The notes: generated by a model not told the origin, from the letters alone. Numbered from the stretch's first letter, positions 1 through 8,860 are shown. The stretch is DNA of 64,000 bases from Adhaeribacter aquaticus DSM 16391 (GCF_000473365.1 NZ_KI421517.1:3304634-3368633); one strand, 5' to 3'. Translations and numbers: made by a program.

Positions 1-73
1 CACCGCTTACGCCCGAGCCAACCACAATGGCATCATAGGTGTTTTTTTCTTTTGCTTTTCCGTTTATAAACAT
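1..73 (-). CDS. GMC family oxidoreductase, N-terminal fragment (cut by window start)
   Basis: Reading from the ATG complementary to 71-73, the 24 visible codons end in the FAD-binding Rossmann motif VVGSGVSG (GxGxxG). A short polar lead followed by YDAIVVGSG is typical of GMC oxidoreductases such as membrane-bound gluconate or sorbitol dehydrogenase subunits. The gene immediately upstream in the same direction (167-748) is a gluconate 2-dehydrogenase subunit 3 protein, the usual partner, 93 bases away. The rest of the gene lies outside the window, so no catalytic residues can be checked. Another FAD/NAD-dependent oxidoreductase is possible from this fragment alone; the neighbour makes GMC most likely. 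Confidence 0.7.
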   Translation of the reverse strand, partial: MFINGKAKEKNTYDAIVVGSGVSG

Positions 74-166
74 GATTGAAATCTAGTTTGCAGGCTGGTG
101 TGTTTAAAAAGGGAGGGGAAACTCAAATCCTAAAAACCAGCAAGGATATTTGTAGTACCAGAATAA

Positions 167-748
167 TTAAAGCGCCCAGCCCTTGGCACCTGGTTTGCCA
201 GGTACAATGGTCATGTTACCGTCGTATCTGCCCGGAATATGAACATAATCCAGGGCCTGAGTAGCACCAATTTCTGAAGTGAAATAACCCAATAAAGTTA
301 GCTCTTTCATGGTGCGGAAGAAATGCGTGCCGGCTGTATTGCGCTGAGCTATGCTTTCGGCTTCAGCTTTTTTAAGCAATTCTATTTGCTGTTCCTGGGA
401 ACAGGCTAAAAATCCTTTGGCATAAGTAGATTTTGCTGTGTTATCGAATTTATCTAAACCAGCTAAAAAGTATTGCTGATCTTTCTCAGAATAACAATCT
501 GCAACCATCAGGTTTATAAACTCAGGCACTTTAGCCGCCTTAGCCCCAGGGGTAGAAGTAGTAGGAATGATAAGTTCGGCTATTTCACCAATCATCCGTT
601 TCTGGTTGTCGGAAATGGCTACTTGTACCCCGGCAGAATTGCCTAGTATTTTTTTTCGGCTACCATACAGCAAACCACCTAAGGCCGGAGTAGATAAGGC
701 TCCACCCATTAAGGCAGTAACTGTTAAGATGGCTTCTCTTCGCTTCAT
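167..748 (-). CDS. Gluconate 2-dehydrogenase subunit 3 family protein, exported
   Basis: This 193-residue protein begins with KRREAIL followed by a hydrophobic stretch rich in Ala, Gly and Leu (about residues 6-25), a twin-arginine-like export signal. The body (IAELIIPTTSTPGAKAAKVP, then FINLMVADCY) has the character of the Gluconate_2-dh3 family, in which a small subunit accompanies a periplasmic GMC flavoprotein dehydrogenase and is needed for its export or activity. The GMC gene starts 93 bases downstream in the same direction, so the two are likely co-transcribed. The substrate cannot be told: in Bacteroidota such pairs occur with many sugar or alcohol dehydrogenases. The start is the only ATG that includes the RR motif. 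Confidence 0.8.
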   Translation of the reverse strand: MKRREAILTVTALMGGALSTPALGGLLYGSRKKILGNSAGVQVAISDNQKRMIGEIAELIIPTTSTPGAKAAKVPEFINLMVADCYSEKDQQYFLAGLDKFDNTAKSTYAKGFLACSQEQQIELLKKAEAESIAQRNTAGTHFFRTMKELTLLGYFTSEIGATQALDYVHIPGRYDGNMTIVPGKPGAKGWAL

Positions 749-1123
749 TCGATTTAATTAAAATGGTGTTTAGTATTGGCAAATTAATAATTATAAGGGA
801 AAATACCGTGCCAATCCTGAAGTATTTTCAAAATAAAAGGAAAATGAAAGCCAATAATTAATAGTTGGCTTGCTGTTCAAAATTTTGAAATAATATAAAT
901 TTGGGAAACTCTGATAATGTGCTTTTTACCAAGTTGTTAATTATTGATTGTTGTCTTTGCTTCTTCTTTTTACAGAATAAATCTTTTTGTTTTTCTGCGT
1001 ATATCTCAAACTCGAGCTGGTATATATTGCCTGTTGCCTAAGTATTGGCTGATTACTAATAGGATTTTAGTAGTTTAATAAAGTTTAGAAAACTGTTTTG
1101 GTAAATTATAATAGGTTAAAAAT
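749..1123. other. Intergenic region, divergent promoters
   Basis: This 375-base AT-rich stretch separates the leftward dehydrogenase pair from the rightward secreted-protein gene and must carry both promoters. I found no convincing TAnnTTTG element, no open frame with a recognisable product, and no hairpin with a T tract. Confidence 0.4.
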
Positions 1124-1633
1124 ATGAAGGGTAAATTAATTACAGGATTATTTCTAGTGATAACCATAGTTGCATTTGGGCAGCAGCATACAAAATTAGA
1201 TGAACGGTACGGTTTTAAGGAAGCCAAATTAGAGGCTGATATTAGTTCTTTTGCTCAATTGGATATGGTAGAGGACCAGGGCAATATTAAAGTTTACGAG
1301 AAAATTGGGGATGATTTGAAAATAGATGAAGTAGCGCTTCAGACAATCTGGTATTTCTTCTACAAGAATAAGTTAAGCTCTATTTTGATCAAAACAAAAG
1401 GACCTACTACTAACAAAAAAATGTTGGCTTACCTGAACAAGGAATATGGTAAAGGAAAACCAGTCGGTAAATTAGGAACTACTTATGCCTGGTCAGGTAA
1501 AAAAACAAATTTATCTTACCAAGAAAATAAAGAGACAGGTGAAGCTACCGTTATTCTTTTTAGTAAACCCTTACAGGAGGAAGCGAAACGGGAGAAAAAA
1601 ACTGCTGGCCTGATGAAAACAAACCCACAATAG
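1124..1633 (+). CDS. Small secreted protein of unknown function, paralogue of 37181-37672
   Basis: The product has 169 residues. Residues 1-19 form a clear signal peptide ending before GQQ. The mature part is a single small alpha/beta-looking domain with a lysine-rich tail (EEAKREKKTAGLMK). It aligns over almost its full length with the protein at 37181-37672: KLDERYGFKEAKLEADISSF against KLDQKFGFRDVTFETDLSSF, then YFFYKNKLSSILI against YLFKDGKLSSVML, LAYLNKEYGKG against LSYLRSMYGKG, and a conserved aromatic-Trp pair (YAW/YFW). I do not recognise a named family. Both copies stand alone rather than in an operon, and nothing nearby suggests a job. Periplasmic or surface location is inferred from the signal peptide. 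Confidence 0.8.
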   Translation: MKGKLITGLFLVITIVAFGQQHTKLDERYGFKEAKLEADISSFAQLDMVEDQGNIKVYEKIGDDLKIDEVALQTIWYFFYKNKLSSILIKTKGPTTNKKMLAYLNKEYGKGKPVGKLGTTYAWSGKKTNLSYQENKETGEATVILFSKPLQEEAKREKKTAGLMKTNPQ

Positions 1634-1771
1634 TTTTAAATGCTTCTTTTTATAGCTGCAAAACAAAGGTAAAAAGTTCTATTTTTCCTAATAAAGGCAT
1701 GGTATTCTTTATCTGACGTCACCCGCAATACCTTACCATCCAAAAACCATTAAAGCATTACCGCCGAAAGT

Positions 1772-2491
1772 TTACTCCGGATGAATTTGGTTCCGATCAA
1801 TAAATTCTTTAAATAATTTCCGGTACGAATCACTAATTGGTATATAGTTGCTTCCAATCTGCACCTTATCTTTATGAATAGCTTCTATGCCTTCCAACGC
1901 TACTATATACGAATGATGCACCCGGATAAATTTTTCCGGGGGCAGTTGATTTTCCAAGTTCTTTAATCGTTGTAAGGTAACAATACGTTGCTGCCGGGTA
2001 TGGATAGCCACATAATCCTTAAGCCCTTCTACATATAAGATGTCATTCCATCTAATTTTTACCAGTTTAGTGCCATCCTTTACAAACACAAATGGTTGCT
2101 GATTTTCTGCAGGAGAAGCCGAAAGGATAGGTTGCGCAACAGTATGACGCTGGTTAGCTTTATCTACGGCTTTCAGAAAGCGTTCCAGCGTTATGGGTTT
2201 CAGCAGGTAATCAACTACATCCAGTTCATAGCCTTCCAGAGCATATTCAGAATAAGCAGTAGTTAAAATTACAAGTGGCTTTTTTTGCAGAATCTTGAGT
2301 AACGTAATGCCCGTTATTTCCGGCATCTGGATGTCCAGAAACAATAAATCGATGGGTTGATTTTGCAGGATATCAATGGCGCTTAAGGGATTGGCGCAGG
2401 CATCTATTAAAGTCAGGAAGGGTACTTTTTTAACATAATCTACTAAAAGATTCCGGGCTAGAGGTTCATCTTCAACAACTAAGCAATTCAT
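1772..2491 (-). CDS. LytTR-family response regulator
   Basis: The product has 239 residues in two domains. Residues 1-120 are a receiver with the acidic pocket E7-D8-E9, the phosphoacceptor D53 in FLDIQMPEITG, the conserved Thr in VILTTAYSEYALEGYE and Lys in LLKPI. Residues about 130-235 are a LytTR DNA-binding domain (FVFVKDGTKLVKIRWNDILY, then FIRVHHSYIVAL). It is the output half of a two-component system with the kinase whose stop lies 2 bases upstream of this start, so translation is probably coupled. LytTR regulators bind tandem imperfect repeats at target promoters. The divergent outer-membrane barrel at 3888 is a candidate target by position only. Confidence 0.95.
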   Translation of the reverse strand: MNCLVVEDEPLARNLLVDYVKKVPFLTLIDACANPLSAIDILQNQPIDLLFLDIQMPEITGITLLKILQKKPLVILTTAYSEYALEGYELDVVDYLLKPITLERFLKAVDKANQRHTVAQPILSASPAENQQPFVFVKDGTKLVKIRWNDILYVEGLKDYVAIHTRQQRIVTLQRLKNLENQLPPEKFIRVHHSYIVALEGIEAIHKDKVQIGSNYIPISDSYRKLFKEFIDRNQIHPE

Positions 2492-2493
2492 AT

Positions 2494-3537
2494 TTATGCC
2501 AAAGTAAGGTTAAGTTGCACAAAAAAACGATCAGGTAAATCCTCTATTTTTAGGGTATATTGGTTTGGATAACTTAATTCCAGGCGCCGTTGCACGTTTT
2601 GTAAGCCAATGCCTGATTTGTTGCCGGCAACTAAATTGGTAGCGGTAACTTTACTGTTTTCTACGGTATAGCAGCATTCCTTGCCCTTTAAATCAATAGA
2701 AATATTTACCCAGCAACCTGCCTGATTGTTGCTTACCCCATGTTTAAAAGCATTCTCCAGGAAAGTTATAAAAATCAGAGGCACAATAAAAAACTGATCA
2801 GGGTTACCTGTCACCTCAAAATGTATCGGAATTTGGTTGTTCAGGCGAAGCCGTTCCAGGCTGATGTAGTTTTCCATGTATTCTATTTCCTTACTTAGCT
2901 GCACCTTTGGGTAATTGGAATCATAAATCATATACCGCATCATTTGCGAGAGTTTGGCAATAACCTCGGTGGTATTGGGCGATTGGGTATAGGCCAGGTA
3001 ATATAAATTATTGAGGGTATTAAACAGGAAATGCGGGTTAATCTGGGCTTTTAAAAAGTTTAGTTCGGCATATAATTTCTCATTTTCTATTTCTTTTTTC
3101 TTTGCTTCAAATTCAAACCAATCTTTGGCAAAGCGCAGCATCCCAACAAAAATGGCTATAAACAACGTAATGAAAATTACTTGCACCGTAAACAGCGGCG
3201 AATAAAAAAACCATTCCTGACGACTTAAACCATCTACTAAATACCGTTGCAGATAAATCCGGGCAGTAACCAGAAAAGCAAACGGCACCAGAAACTCTAC
3301 AAAATAACGCCACAGATTTTTACTTTCCAGAAACCGCGGTAACAGGATGGCATAATTTAAATAGGCTATCGAAACATTAAATAACAGCTGGATACTAATA
3401 TATTCCAGGCCCTGTGTCCAATCGATACCGCGCCCATGACGAAACTGGCTTAATTGGTAAAGCGAAAAAGAAATATAAACACACCAAAAGGAAAGATGTA
3501 GTAATAGTACTCTTCTCTGATTTATAAAAGACTGCAT
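2494..3537 (-). CDS. LytS/YehU-type sensor histidine kinase
   Basis: The product has 347 residues. The first 140 hold four predicted membrane segments (about 11-30, 46-66, 78-96, 115-134) with no separate periplasmic sensor domain. A short coiled linker (EAKKKEIENEKLYAELNFLK) leads to the His_kinase motif QINPHFLFNTLNNL, with the phosphorylated His at residue 169. The ATPase part follows, with the N box LENAFKHG and a G box near SGIGLQNVQRRL. This architecture is standard for the kinase partner of LytTR regulators in Bacteroidota. The cognate regulator follows directly. The signal is unknown. The gene is divergent from the TonB-type barrel at 3888, 350 bases away. Confidence 0.95.
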   Translation of the reverse strand: MQSFINQRRVLLLHLSFWCVYISFSLYQLSQFRHGRGIDWTQGLEYISIQLLFNVSIAYLNYAILLPRFLESKNLWRYFVEFLVPFAFLVTARIYLQRYLVDGLSRQEWFFYSPLFTVQVIFITLFIAIFVGMLRFAKDWFEFEAKKKEIENEKLYAELNFLKAQINPHFLFNTLNNLYYLAYTQSPNTTEVIAKLSQMMRYMIYDSNYPKVQLSKEIEYMENYISLERLRLNNQIPIHFEVTGNPDQFFIVPLIFITFLENAFKHGVSNNQAGCWVNISIDLKGKECCYTVENSKVTATNLVAGNKSGIGLQNVQRRLELSYPNQYTLKIEDLPDRFFVQLNLTLA

Positions 3538-3887
3538 AAGCTCCTTTAGGAGTAGTTGTTTAGAAGTACAGATTTAAAGGTAATAGATAAACATAAATTA
3601 ACCCGCCATAAACCCAAGTTTTATACCCTTTGGAGTTTTCACTCGACAAAACAGCTTTTTTCATGGTTTATCAGAAGAATCAGGAAAAGGACCGGATTGT
3701 CGAATATTCATCCGGATTGGTCTAGTAGTAAAAATTGTTTAATCAAAAAGCTATTTATTTGCTGTATAATTAACTATTAAAGATCTATTGATTAATAATA
3801 GTTTAAGAGCGGTCAAATTAGCAGGGGAGATAAGCTTATATAATATAAAAGACCTCAGGTCTTAAACAGCATTGCAATAATAATTTT
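3538..3887. other. Divergent intergenic region between sensor kinase and outer-membrane barrel
   Basis: This 350-base AT-rich region separates a leftward two-component operon and a rightward barrel gene. It contains an open frame of 74 codons on the plus strand that has no start context or recognisable composition and is treated as chance. The only notable structure is the perfect inverted repeat at 3849-3863, listed separately. Confidence 0.5.
3849..3863. promoter_or_regulatory. Perfect inverted repeat upstream of the barrel gene
   Basis: The 15-base sequence AAGACCTCAGGTCTT is a 7-base perfect inverted repeat around one central base, ending 24 bases before the ATG at 3888. Its symmetry and position suit a dimeric regulator site or an mRNA hairpin in the leader. 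No second copy was seen in the window, so the function is unproven. Confidence 0.35.
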
Positions 3888-6563
3888 ATGAAAAAGTCTT
3901 TATTAATTTTTCCTTTTGCCTGCTTAACCTGGTTTGCCCAGGCCCAAACACCTGCCGGCGGATCTTCACCAATTACTAATGCAGCCAGTACAGCGCCTAA
4001 AGGTAACGGCAGTATTTCTGGAACTATTTTAGATGCTGCTAATCAGCAACCTGTAGCCTATGCTACGGTTACCTTATTAGATCCAACTTCCGGTAAAGTT
4101 CTGGATGGCGCTTTGTGTGATGATGCCGGTAAATTTAAAATCGTGAAAGTAGGTCCGGGTACTTACCGGGTAGCTGTTTCTTTTGTTGGTTACGAAACCC
4201 GTAACATTGATAATGTACGGGTAGCAGATAGGAACTCAGATGTAAATTTGGGGGCTATCAAAGTCAATGGTAGTGCACAGGTATTAAAAGAAGTAACAAT
4301 TGAAGGGCAACGGGCCTTAATTGAAGAGAAAGTAGACCGGACTGTATATAATGCCGAAAACGATATTTCTAACCGGGGCGGTGATGCTACGGATGTGTTA
4401 CGTAAAGTGCCTATGTTATCGGTTGATATGGATGGAAATGTTTCCATTAGAGGCAGTCAGAATTTAACTGTTCTGATAAACAACCGCCCTTCTACTATTA
4501 CGGCAGGTAGCATTGCAGATGCACTGAAACAAATTCCAGCTGACATGATTAAGTCGGTGGAAGTAATTACTTCTCCGTCGGCCCGGTACGATGCGGAAGG
4601 TTCTGGTGGCATTATAAACATTGTAACTAAAAAGAATACTTTACGGGGCGGTACCTTAAACCTGGATACCGGTGCTGGCTTACGGGGTTCTAATTTAGGC
4701 ATGCGGGGAAGCTACCGGACTGGTAAAATGGGCTTTTCTTTAGGCGGTTTTGGCCGATCTAATTACAATACACCGGGTAGTTTTGAAATGACTCAGATTA
4801 CACCCAATGGCCGAACCTTTCAAACCGCAGATACCCGGAATAACAATATATTTGGCCGGTATAGTTTTGGCTGGGATTATGATATAAACAAAAAGAATTT
4901 TTTAAGTGCCGGGGTAAATTACGGGATTCGGAACGGAAGAACCCTACAGGATGACTTATCCATTACCCGTTATCAGGGCGATGATATAACCGGGAAATCG
5001 GTACAGAACATCCGAAACAAAGACAACTCCGGTACGATAGATGTGAACCTGGATTATACCCACACCTTTGACAAACCACAAAGGGAATTAAGTGTATTAA
5101 CCCAGTTTAGCCGCAATAACCGCAACAGCGATTATTTAAATTACATGACATTTAATAGTCAGACGGTACCAAACCATACCCGGAACGATAATAAAAGCTT
5201 TAACCAGGAAAATACTGTCCGGATAGATTACCAAACACCAATTGGTAAAAATCAATTAATAGAAGTGGGCGGTAAAGAAATTATCCGGAATGTAACCAGT
5301 AACTACACCACTTTAATTGCTACCGGAAATGGCCCTTTTGTGGTGGATGATAAAAGAAGCGCCAGCAACAGCTTTACTTATAATCAGAATATAATGGCCG
5401 GATACTTAGCTTATACCTTAACTACTAAAAACAATTACAGCATTAAAGCAGGTAGCCGTTACGAGTATACATCCATTAATGCCAACTTCAGAAGTTCTGA
5501 CCAGGGAACCATTGCCATCCCGTCTTATGGGGTGCTGGTGCCAAGTGTAAATGTTTCTAAAAAATTAAAGGCTGGCAATTCGGTAAAACTGGCGTATAAT
5601 CGCCGGATTCAGCGACCATCTTTGCAATACCTGAACCCGAACCGGCAGTTTTTTAATACAACGCAGTTTACAGAAGGTAATCCTAACCTGAGTCCGGAAT
5701 ATACCAACAACGTGGAGCTTGGTTATAATACCTACATCAAGAGTGCAGCCATTTATTTTACAGCGTTTGCTCGTAATACTAATAATTCCATACAAAGTAT
5801 CAGGCAACCATTGGCCGGCGATACCATCCGGACTACCTTTGATAATATTGGTTTAGAAAATGCTTATGGTTTTAGCGTATTTGGTAGCCTGGATTTATCT
5901 AACAAGTTGCGGATAAACGGAGGTACTGATGTATATTATGCTGTTTTAAACAATAACAATCCAAGTTCTGATTTAAATGCGCATAATGAAGGTTGGGTGC
6001 CAAGTGCCCGTTTAATGGGTAACTATAACCTGGGTCAGGGCTGGGGATTACAAGGGTTTGGGTTTTACCGGGGCCGTCAGATCTTGCTGCAAGGGTTTCA
6101 GGGAGGATTCGGGATGTATAGTTTAAACATTAAAAAAGACCTTAAGAATAAAAAAGGCAGCGTAGGTATTGGGGCTGAAAACTTCTTTAATACTTCTATT
6201 AAAATAAGAAGCGAAATAACTTCACCAACCCTGAGCCAAATAAGCGTTAATGAGCGAACCAATCTGAATTTTAGAGTAAACTTTAGTTACAGCATTGGCA
6301 AAATGAGCATGGATGCGCCACGGAGAAGAAACAAAAAATCTGTGGGTAACGATGATTTGAAGCAAGAAGGTGATAATGGCGGTGGCATGGAAGGCGGACA
6401 GCCACAAGGTGGTGGTGCCCCGGCACAAGCTGCTCCTGGTGGTGCGCCAGCTCCTCGTCCAGGTGGTGCTGCTCCTGCGCCACAAGGTCCGGGAGCTCGA
6501 CCTGGGGCTGGTGCTCCTGGTGCACGACCAGCCGGCGGTGGAGGCGGTTCTTGGGGACGTTAA
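3888..6563 (+). CDS. TonB-dependent-receptor-like outer-membrane beta-barrel protein with Pro/Gly-rich tail
   Basis: The product has 891 residues with a signal peptide (1-19, ending AQA). Residues about 40-135 form a carboxypeptidase-regulatory-like domain (SISGTILDAANQQPVAYATV, then FVGYETRNI). A plug follows with DVLRKVPMLSVDMDGNVSIRG, LINNRPSTI and IEVI-type SVEVITSPSARYDAEGSGGI. The rest is a barrel of the OMP_b-brl_3 type, with many alternating aromatic strands. After the last strand (FRVNFSYSIGKMSM) comes a basic KRRN-type linker and a roughly 60-residue Gly/Pro/Ala/Gln-rich tail ending SWGR, so the barrel does not end in the usual C-terminal aromatic residue. The substrate is unknown. 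There is no SusD partner. The LytTR pair is divergent. Confidence 0.9.
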   Translation: MKKSLLIFPFACLTWFAQAQTPAGGSSPITNAASTAPKGNGSISGTILDAANQQPVAYATVTLLDPTSGKVLDGALCDDAGKFKIVKVGPGTYRVAVSFVGYETRNIDNVRVADRNSDVNLGAIKVNGSAQVLKEVTIEGQRALIEEKVDRTVYNAENDISNRGGDATDVLRKVPMLSVDMDGNVSIRGSQNLTVLINNRPSTITAGSIADALKQIPADMIKSVEVITSPSARYDAEGSGGIINIVTKKNTLRGGTLNLDTGAGLRGSNLGMRGSYRTGKMGFSLGGFGRSNYNTPGSFEMTQITPNGRTFQTADTRNNNIFGRYSFGWDYDINKKNFLSAGVNYGIRNGRTLQDDLSITRYQGDDITGKSVQNIRNKDNSGTIDVNLDYTHTFDKPQRELSVLTQFSRNNRNSDYLNYMTFNSQTVPNHTRNDNKSFNQENTVRIDYQTPIGKNQLIEVGGKEIIRNVTSNYTTLIATGNGPFVVDDKRSASNSFTYNQNIMAGYLAYTLTTKNNYSIKAGSRYEYTSINANFRSSDQGTIAIPSYGVLVPSVNVSKKLKAGNSVKLAYNRRIQRPSLQYLNPNRQFFNTTQFTEGNPNLSPEYTNNVELGYNTYIKSAAIYFTAFARNTNNSIQSIRQPLAGDTIRTTFDNIGLENAYGFSVFGSLDLSNKLRINGGTDVYYAVLNNNNPSSDLNAHNEGWVPSARLMGNYNLGQGWGLQGFGFYRGRQILLQGFQGGFGMYSLNIKKDLKNKKGSVGIGAENFFNTSIKIRSEITSPTLSQISVNERTNLNFRVNFSYSIGKMSMDAPRRRNKKSVGNDDLKQEGDNGGGMEGGQPQGGGAPAQAAPGGAPAPRPGGAAPAPQGPGARPGAGAPGARPAGGGGGSWGR

Positions 6564-6690
6564 TCCTATTAAATTTCCTTTAAATAAAATTTAAGATTTA
6601 TTTAATTAGAATTTGTTTATAATCAACACTATATTAGTTGTTTATTGTTGTTGTACCAGAATAATTAAAGGCCTTTAAAACCATCATCCC

Positions 6691-7347
6691 ATGAAAACAA
6701 TCCGATTAACCTTAAGTGCTATTGCTTTAGTGCTTGTCCTGATTAATCCTTCTGTAGGAGAAACAACGCATCCGGCGGGTAAAAAAACCGAAAATAAAGC
6801 GGCTGGTACTATTTTACCGGTAAATACATCGGCCAGTGTCATTAACTGGAATGCTAAGAAAGTAGGGGGGGAGCACAATGGCACCTTAAAGATTGCCAGT
6901 GGTTCTTTACTGGTAAAAGGGAATAAGCTTGCTGGGGGCGATTTTATTATGGAAATGACTACCATTTCGGACAATGATGGTTCTGCCAAATTAATGGGTC
7001 ATTTAAAATCAGAAGATTTCTTCTCTGTTGAAAAAAATCCGAACTCAACTTTTAAGATTACAAAAGCTACACCTATAGCCGGAGCAAAAGCAGGCGAGGT
7101 TAATTATAATATTACCGGCGATTTAACAATCAAGGGAACCACGCATCCTATTTCCTTTCCGGCAACTGTTAAAATAAATGGGAATGCGGCCGAAGCTACG
7201 GCTAAGGTTGTAGTAGATCGTCTGAAATATGATATAAAATACCGGGCGGCTATTATTGGAACAGCTGCCGATAAAATCATTGAAGATACATTTTCATTGG
7301 ATGTAAAGTTGGTAGCTGGTACTAATAAAATGGCTTCTGCTAAATAA
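6691..7347 (+). CDS. YceI family periplasmic lipid-binding-like protein
   Basis: The product has 218 residues with a signal peptide (about 1-23). The mature protein shows the YceI lipocalin-like pattern: TSASVINWNAKKVGGEHNGT near the start, then a central FFSVEKNPNSTFKITKAT, then GDLTIKGTTHPISFPATV, and a closing aromatic/charged strand pattern with a FSLDVKL end. Members bind isoprenoid or other amphiphilic molecules in a beta-barrel; the ligand here is not known. The gene is single, 127 bases after the barrel gene, and is followed by a strong terminator at 7363-7400, so it probably ends a transcript. Confidence 0.93.
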   Translation: MKTIRLTLSAIALVLVLINPSVGETTHPAGKKTENKAAGTILPVNTSASVINWNAKKVGGEHNGTLKIASGSLLVKGNKLAGGDFIMEMTTISDNDGSAKLMGHLKSEDFFSVEKNPNSTFKITKATPIAGAKAGEVNYNITGDLTIKGTTHPISFPATVKINGNAAEATAKVVVDRLKYDIKYRAAIIGTAADKIIEDTFSLDVKLVAGTNKMASAK

Positions 7348-7362
7348 AAAAGAGTAAAATTT

Positions 7363-7400
7363 AAAAAAAGCCGCTGCCCTTGGGGTAGCGGCTTTTTTTT
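7363..7400 (+). terminator. Rho-independent terminator after the YceI gene
   Basis: An 11-base stem (AGCCGCTGCCC pairing with GGGTAGCGGCT, one G-U pair) with a TTG loop is flanked by an A run and followed by eight T residues. It lies 15 bases after the YceI stop and 31 bases before the next gene. The A run makes it usable from the other strand too. Confidence 0.9.
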
Positions 7401-7430
7401 GTATATTATCCAAAAAAATAAAGGTAAACT

Positions 7431-7892
7431 ATGAAAAAAAAGATCTTGATTGCACTCCTCTTCATTTTTGTAGCTATTCAATTTATTCGTCCGGCCCAAA
7501 ATAAAGGTCAGGCCGAAACACCGCAGGATGTAACGCATTTTGTGAATGTACCTGCGGATGTCATGCATATACTAAAAACGTCTTGTTATGATTGTCATTC
7601 CAATAATACCCGCTATCCCTGGTATGCGCATGTAAATCCGGTGGGCCTTTGGCTGCAAAACCACATAGAGGAAGGAAAGGATGAATTAAATTTCTCTGAT
7701 TTTGCCCAGTACGACAAAAAGAAAATGGATCATAAACTGGAAGAGGTAGAAGAAATGGTACAAGACGGTCATATGCCGCTGCCGGCTTACCTGTCCATGC
7801 ACACCGATGCTAAACTTTCTGAAGACCAGAAAAATGTTTTAATCAATTGGGTGAAAACAGAAAGGCAAAAGTTAGGCGTTACTGCCGAATAA
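7431..7892 (+). CDS. Membrane-anchored haem-binding domain protein
   Basis: The product has 153 residues. Residues 1-20 are a lysine-led hydrophobic anchor or signal. The domain starts with a CxxCH haem c attachment motif (CYDCH) followed by SNNTRYPWYAHVNPVGLWLQNHI, the signature of the Bacteroidota haem-binding domain (PF14376-type). A second half rich in acidic residues (LEEVEEMVQDGHMPLPAYL) ends with an NVLINWVKTE helix. The family is found in the periplasm and is often attached to cytochrome or peroxidase systems; no redox partner is adjacent here. Covalent haem c would need cytochrome maturation genes elsewhere. Confidence 0.9.
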   Translation: MKKKILIALLFIFVAIQFIRPAQNKGQAETPQDVTHFVNVPADVMHILKTSCYDCHSNNTRYPWYAHVNPVGLWLQNHIEEGKDELNFSDFAQYDKKKMDHKLEEVEEMVQDGHMPLPAYLSMHTDAKLSEDQKNVLINWVKTERQKLGVTAE

Positions 7893-8074
7893 TTTGCTTT
7901 CCAAGGCCGGAGGGCTTTTCTATGCCCGGAGACTGGGTTGGTAACGCAAATCCGGGCAGTAACTAGCACCAGAATTCTTTTTGGTTATTTATAATTTACC
8001 TTCTTTCAGGAAGGCCCATGTTTATTTTGTTATGAGGCGCTAAAAATATTCATCTAACCTGATTCAAAATTAAA

Positions 8075-8860
8075 TTAAACTACCTTTTTAAACAGGGGTA
8101 GTTTTTTGCTTACTTGCTTTAGCCACTCCTGAACAATGAGCTCGTGGCCAGCTACTGTTGGATGAATACCATCCCATACCCAATAATCAGCAGATGCACG
8201 TGGAGCGGCGACGTCAAACACTTTTTGCAGGGGAACAAAAATCGTCTGGTATTCCTTTGCTAAACTTCGTACCACCGCCTGTTTTTGCTGCATTTCGTTT
8301 TGCCAGGCCTGCCAGTTAGCTTTAACTCTTCCTACCGGAGAAATAAAAGGCTCACATAATACTAGCACACAATCTGCATTCTGGCTTTTTACCTGATCAA
8401 GTAAATTTCGGTAGCCAGCTTCGTATCTTTTAGTAGCTTCGTCATCCTTTAGTTTAATAGCCCGTTCGGTATCATTCACGCCAACTAAAAGACTTAATAC
8501 ATCTGGTTTTAACGCTAAGGTATCTTGTTGCCAGCGCGCCTCCAAATCCGAAATGGTATTGCCACTTATACCCCGGTTATAAAAAGCTAAAGCCTTATCC
8601 GGAAACATAGCGCCGGCCCGGCTGGCAATACTAAAGGCGTATCCATGTCCCATAATATGATTAGGATCGGTATTTCTGCCCCGATTGCCATCAGTAATAG
8701 AATCACCCTGAAACAAGATTGTTAAGTGGTCCTGTTTATTTGAAAAAGCCGGGAGGAAGGTAGTGGGTTTAAAGGCTACGGTTGGCGCTACCACAGCCGT
8801 TAAGCTAGCCAGGGTAGCGCATTTTAGAAATTTCCGACGGTTATTAAGATTCGCTGACAT
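8075..8860 (-). CDS. Secreted SGNH/GDSL hydrolase (esterase-like)
   Basis: The product has 261 residues. It opens with RRKFLK at 8-13 and a hydrophobic segment, a twin-arginine-like export signal. The SGNH blocks are visible: block I FQGDSITDG with the nucleophile S54, block II GISGNTI with the oxyanion Gly, block III GVNDTE with Asn, and block V DGIHPTVAGHE with the catalytic Asp-x-x-His. Such proteins deacetylate polysaccharides such as rhamnogalacturonan or xylan, or act on other esters; the substrate cannot be told. The gene is alone between convergent and divergent neighbours, with the carbohydrate-directed genes at 9034 and 10361 close by. Confidence 0.93.
   Translation of the reverse strand: MSANLNNRRKFLKCATLASLTAVVAPTVAFKPTTFLPAFSNKQDHLTILFQGDSITDGNRGRNTDPNHIMGHGYAFSIASRAGAMFPDKALAFYNRGISGNTISDLEARWQQDTLALKPDVLSLLVGVNDTERAIKLKDDEATKRYEAGYRNLLDQVKSQNADCVLVLCEPFISPVGRVKANWQAWQNEMQQKQAVVRSLAKEYQTIFVPLQKVFDVAAPRASADYWVWDGIHPTVAGHELIVQEWLKQVSKKLPLFKKVV

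Noticed and set aside
155-172. An 18-base identity (GTACCAGAATAATTAAAG) with 6653-6670.
   Set aside because: The first copy runs over the end of a coding gene and the second is in a spacer; AT-rich content makes chance plausible and no longer similarity extends on either side.
3556-3780. A 74-codon open frame between the kinase and the barrel gene.
   Set aside because: Composition and start context are unlike real genes in the window, and no homologue is recognised.
6222-6485. Leftward and alternate-frame open frames across the Gly/Pro-rich end of the barrel gene.
   Set aside because: They are shadows created by the repetitive GC-rich tail and have no independent start or domain.
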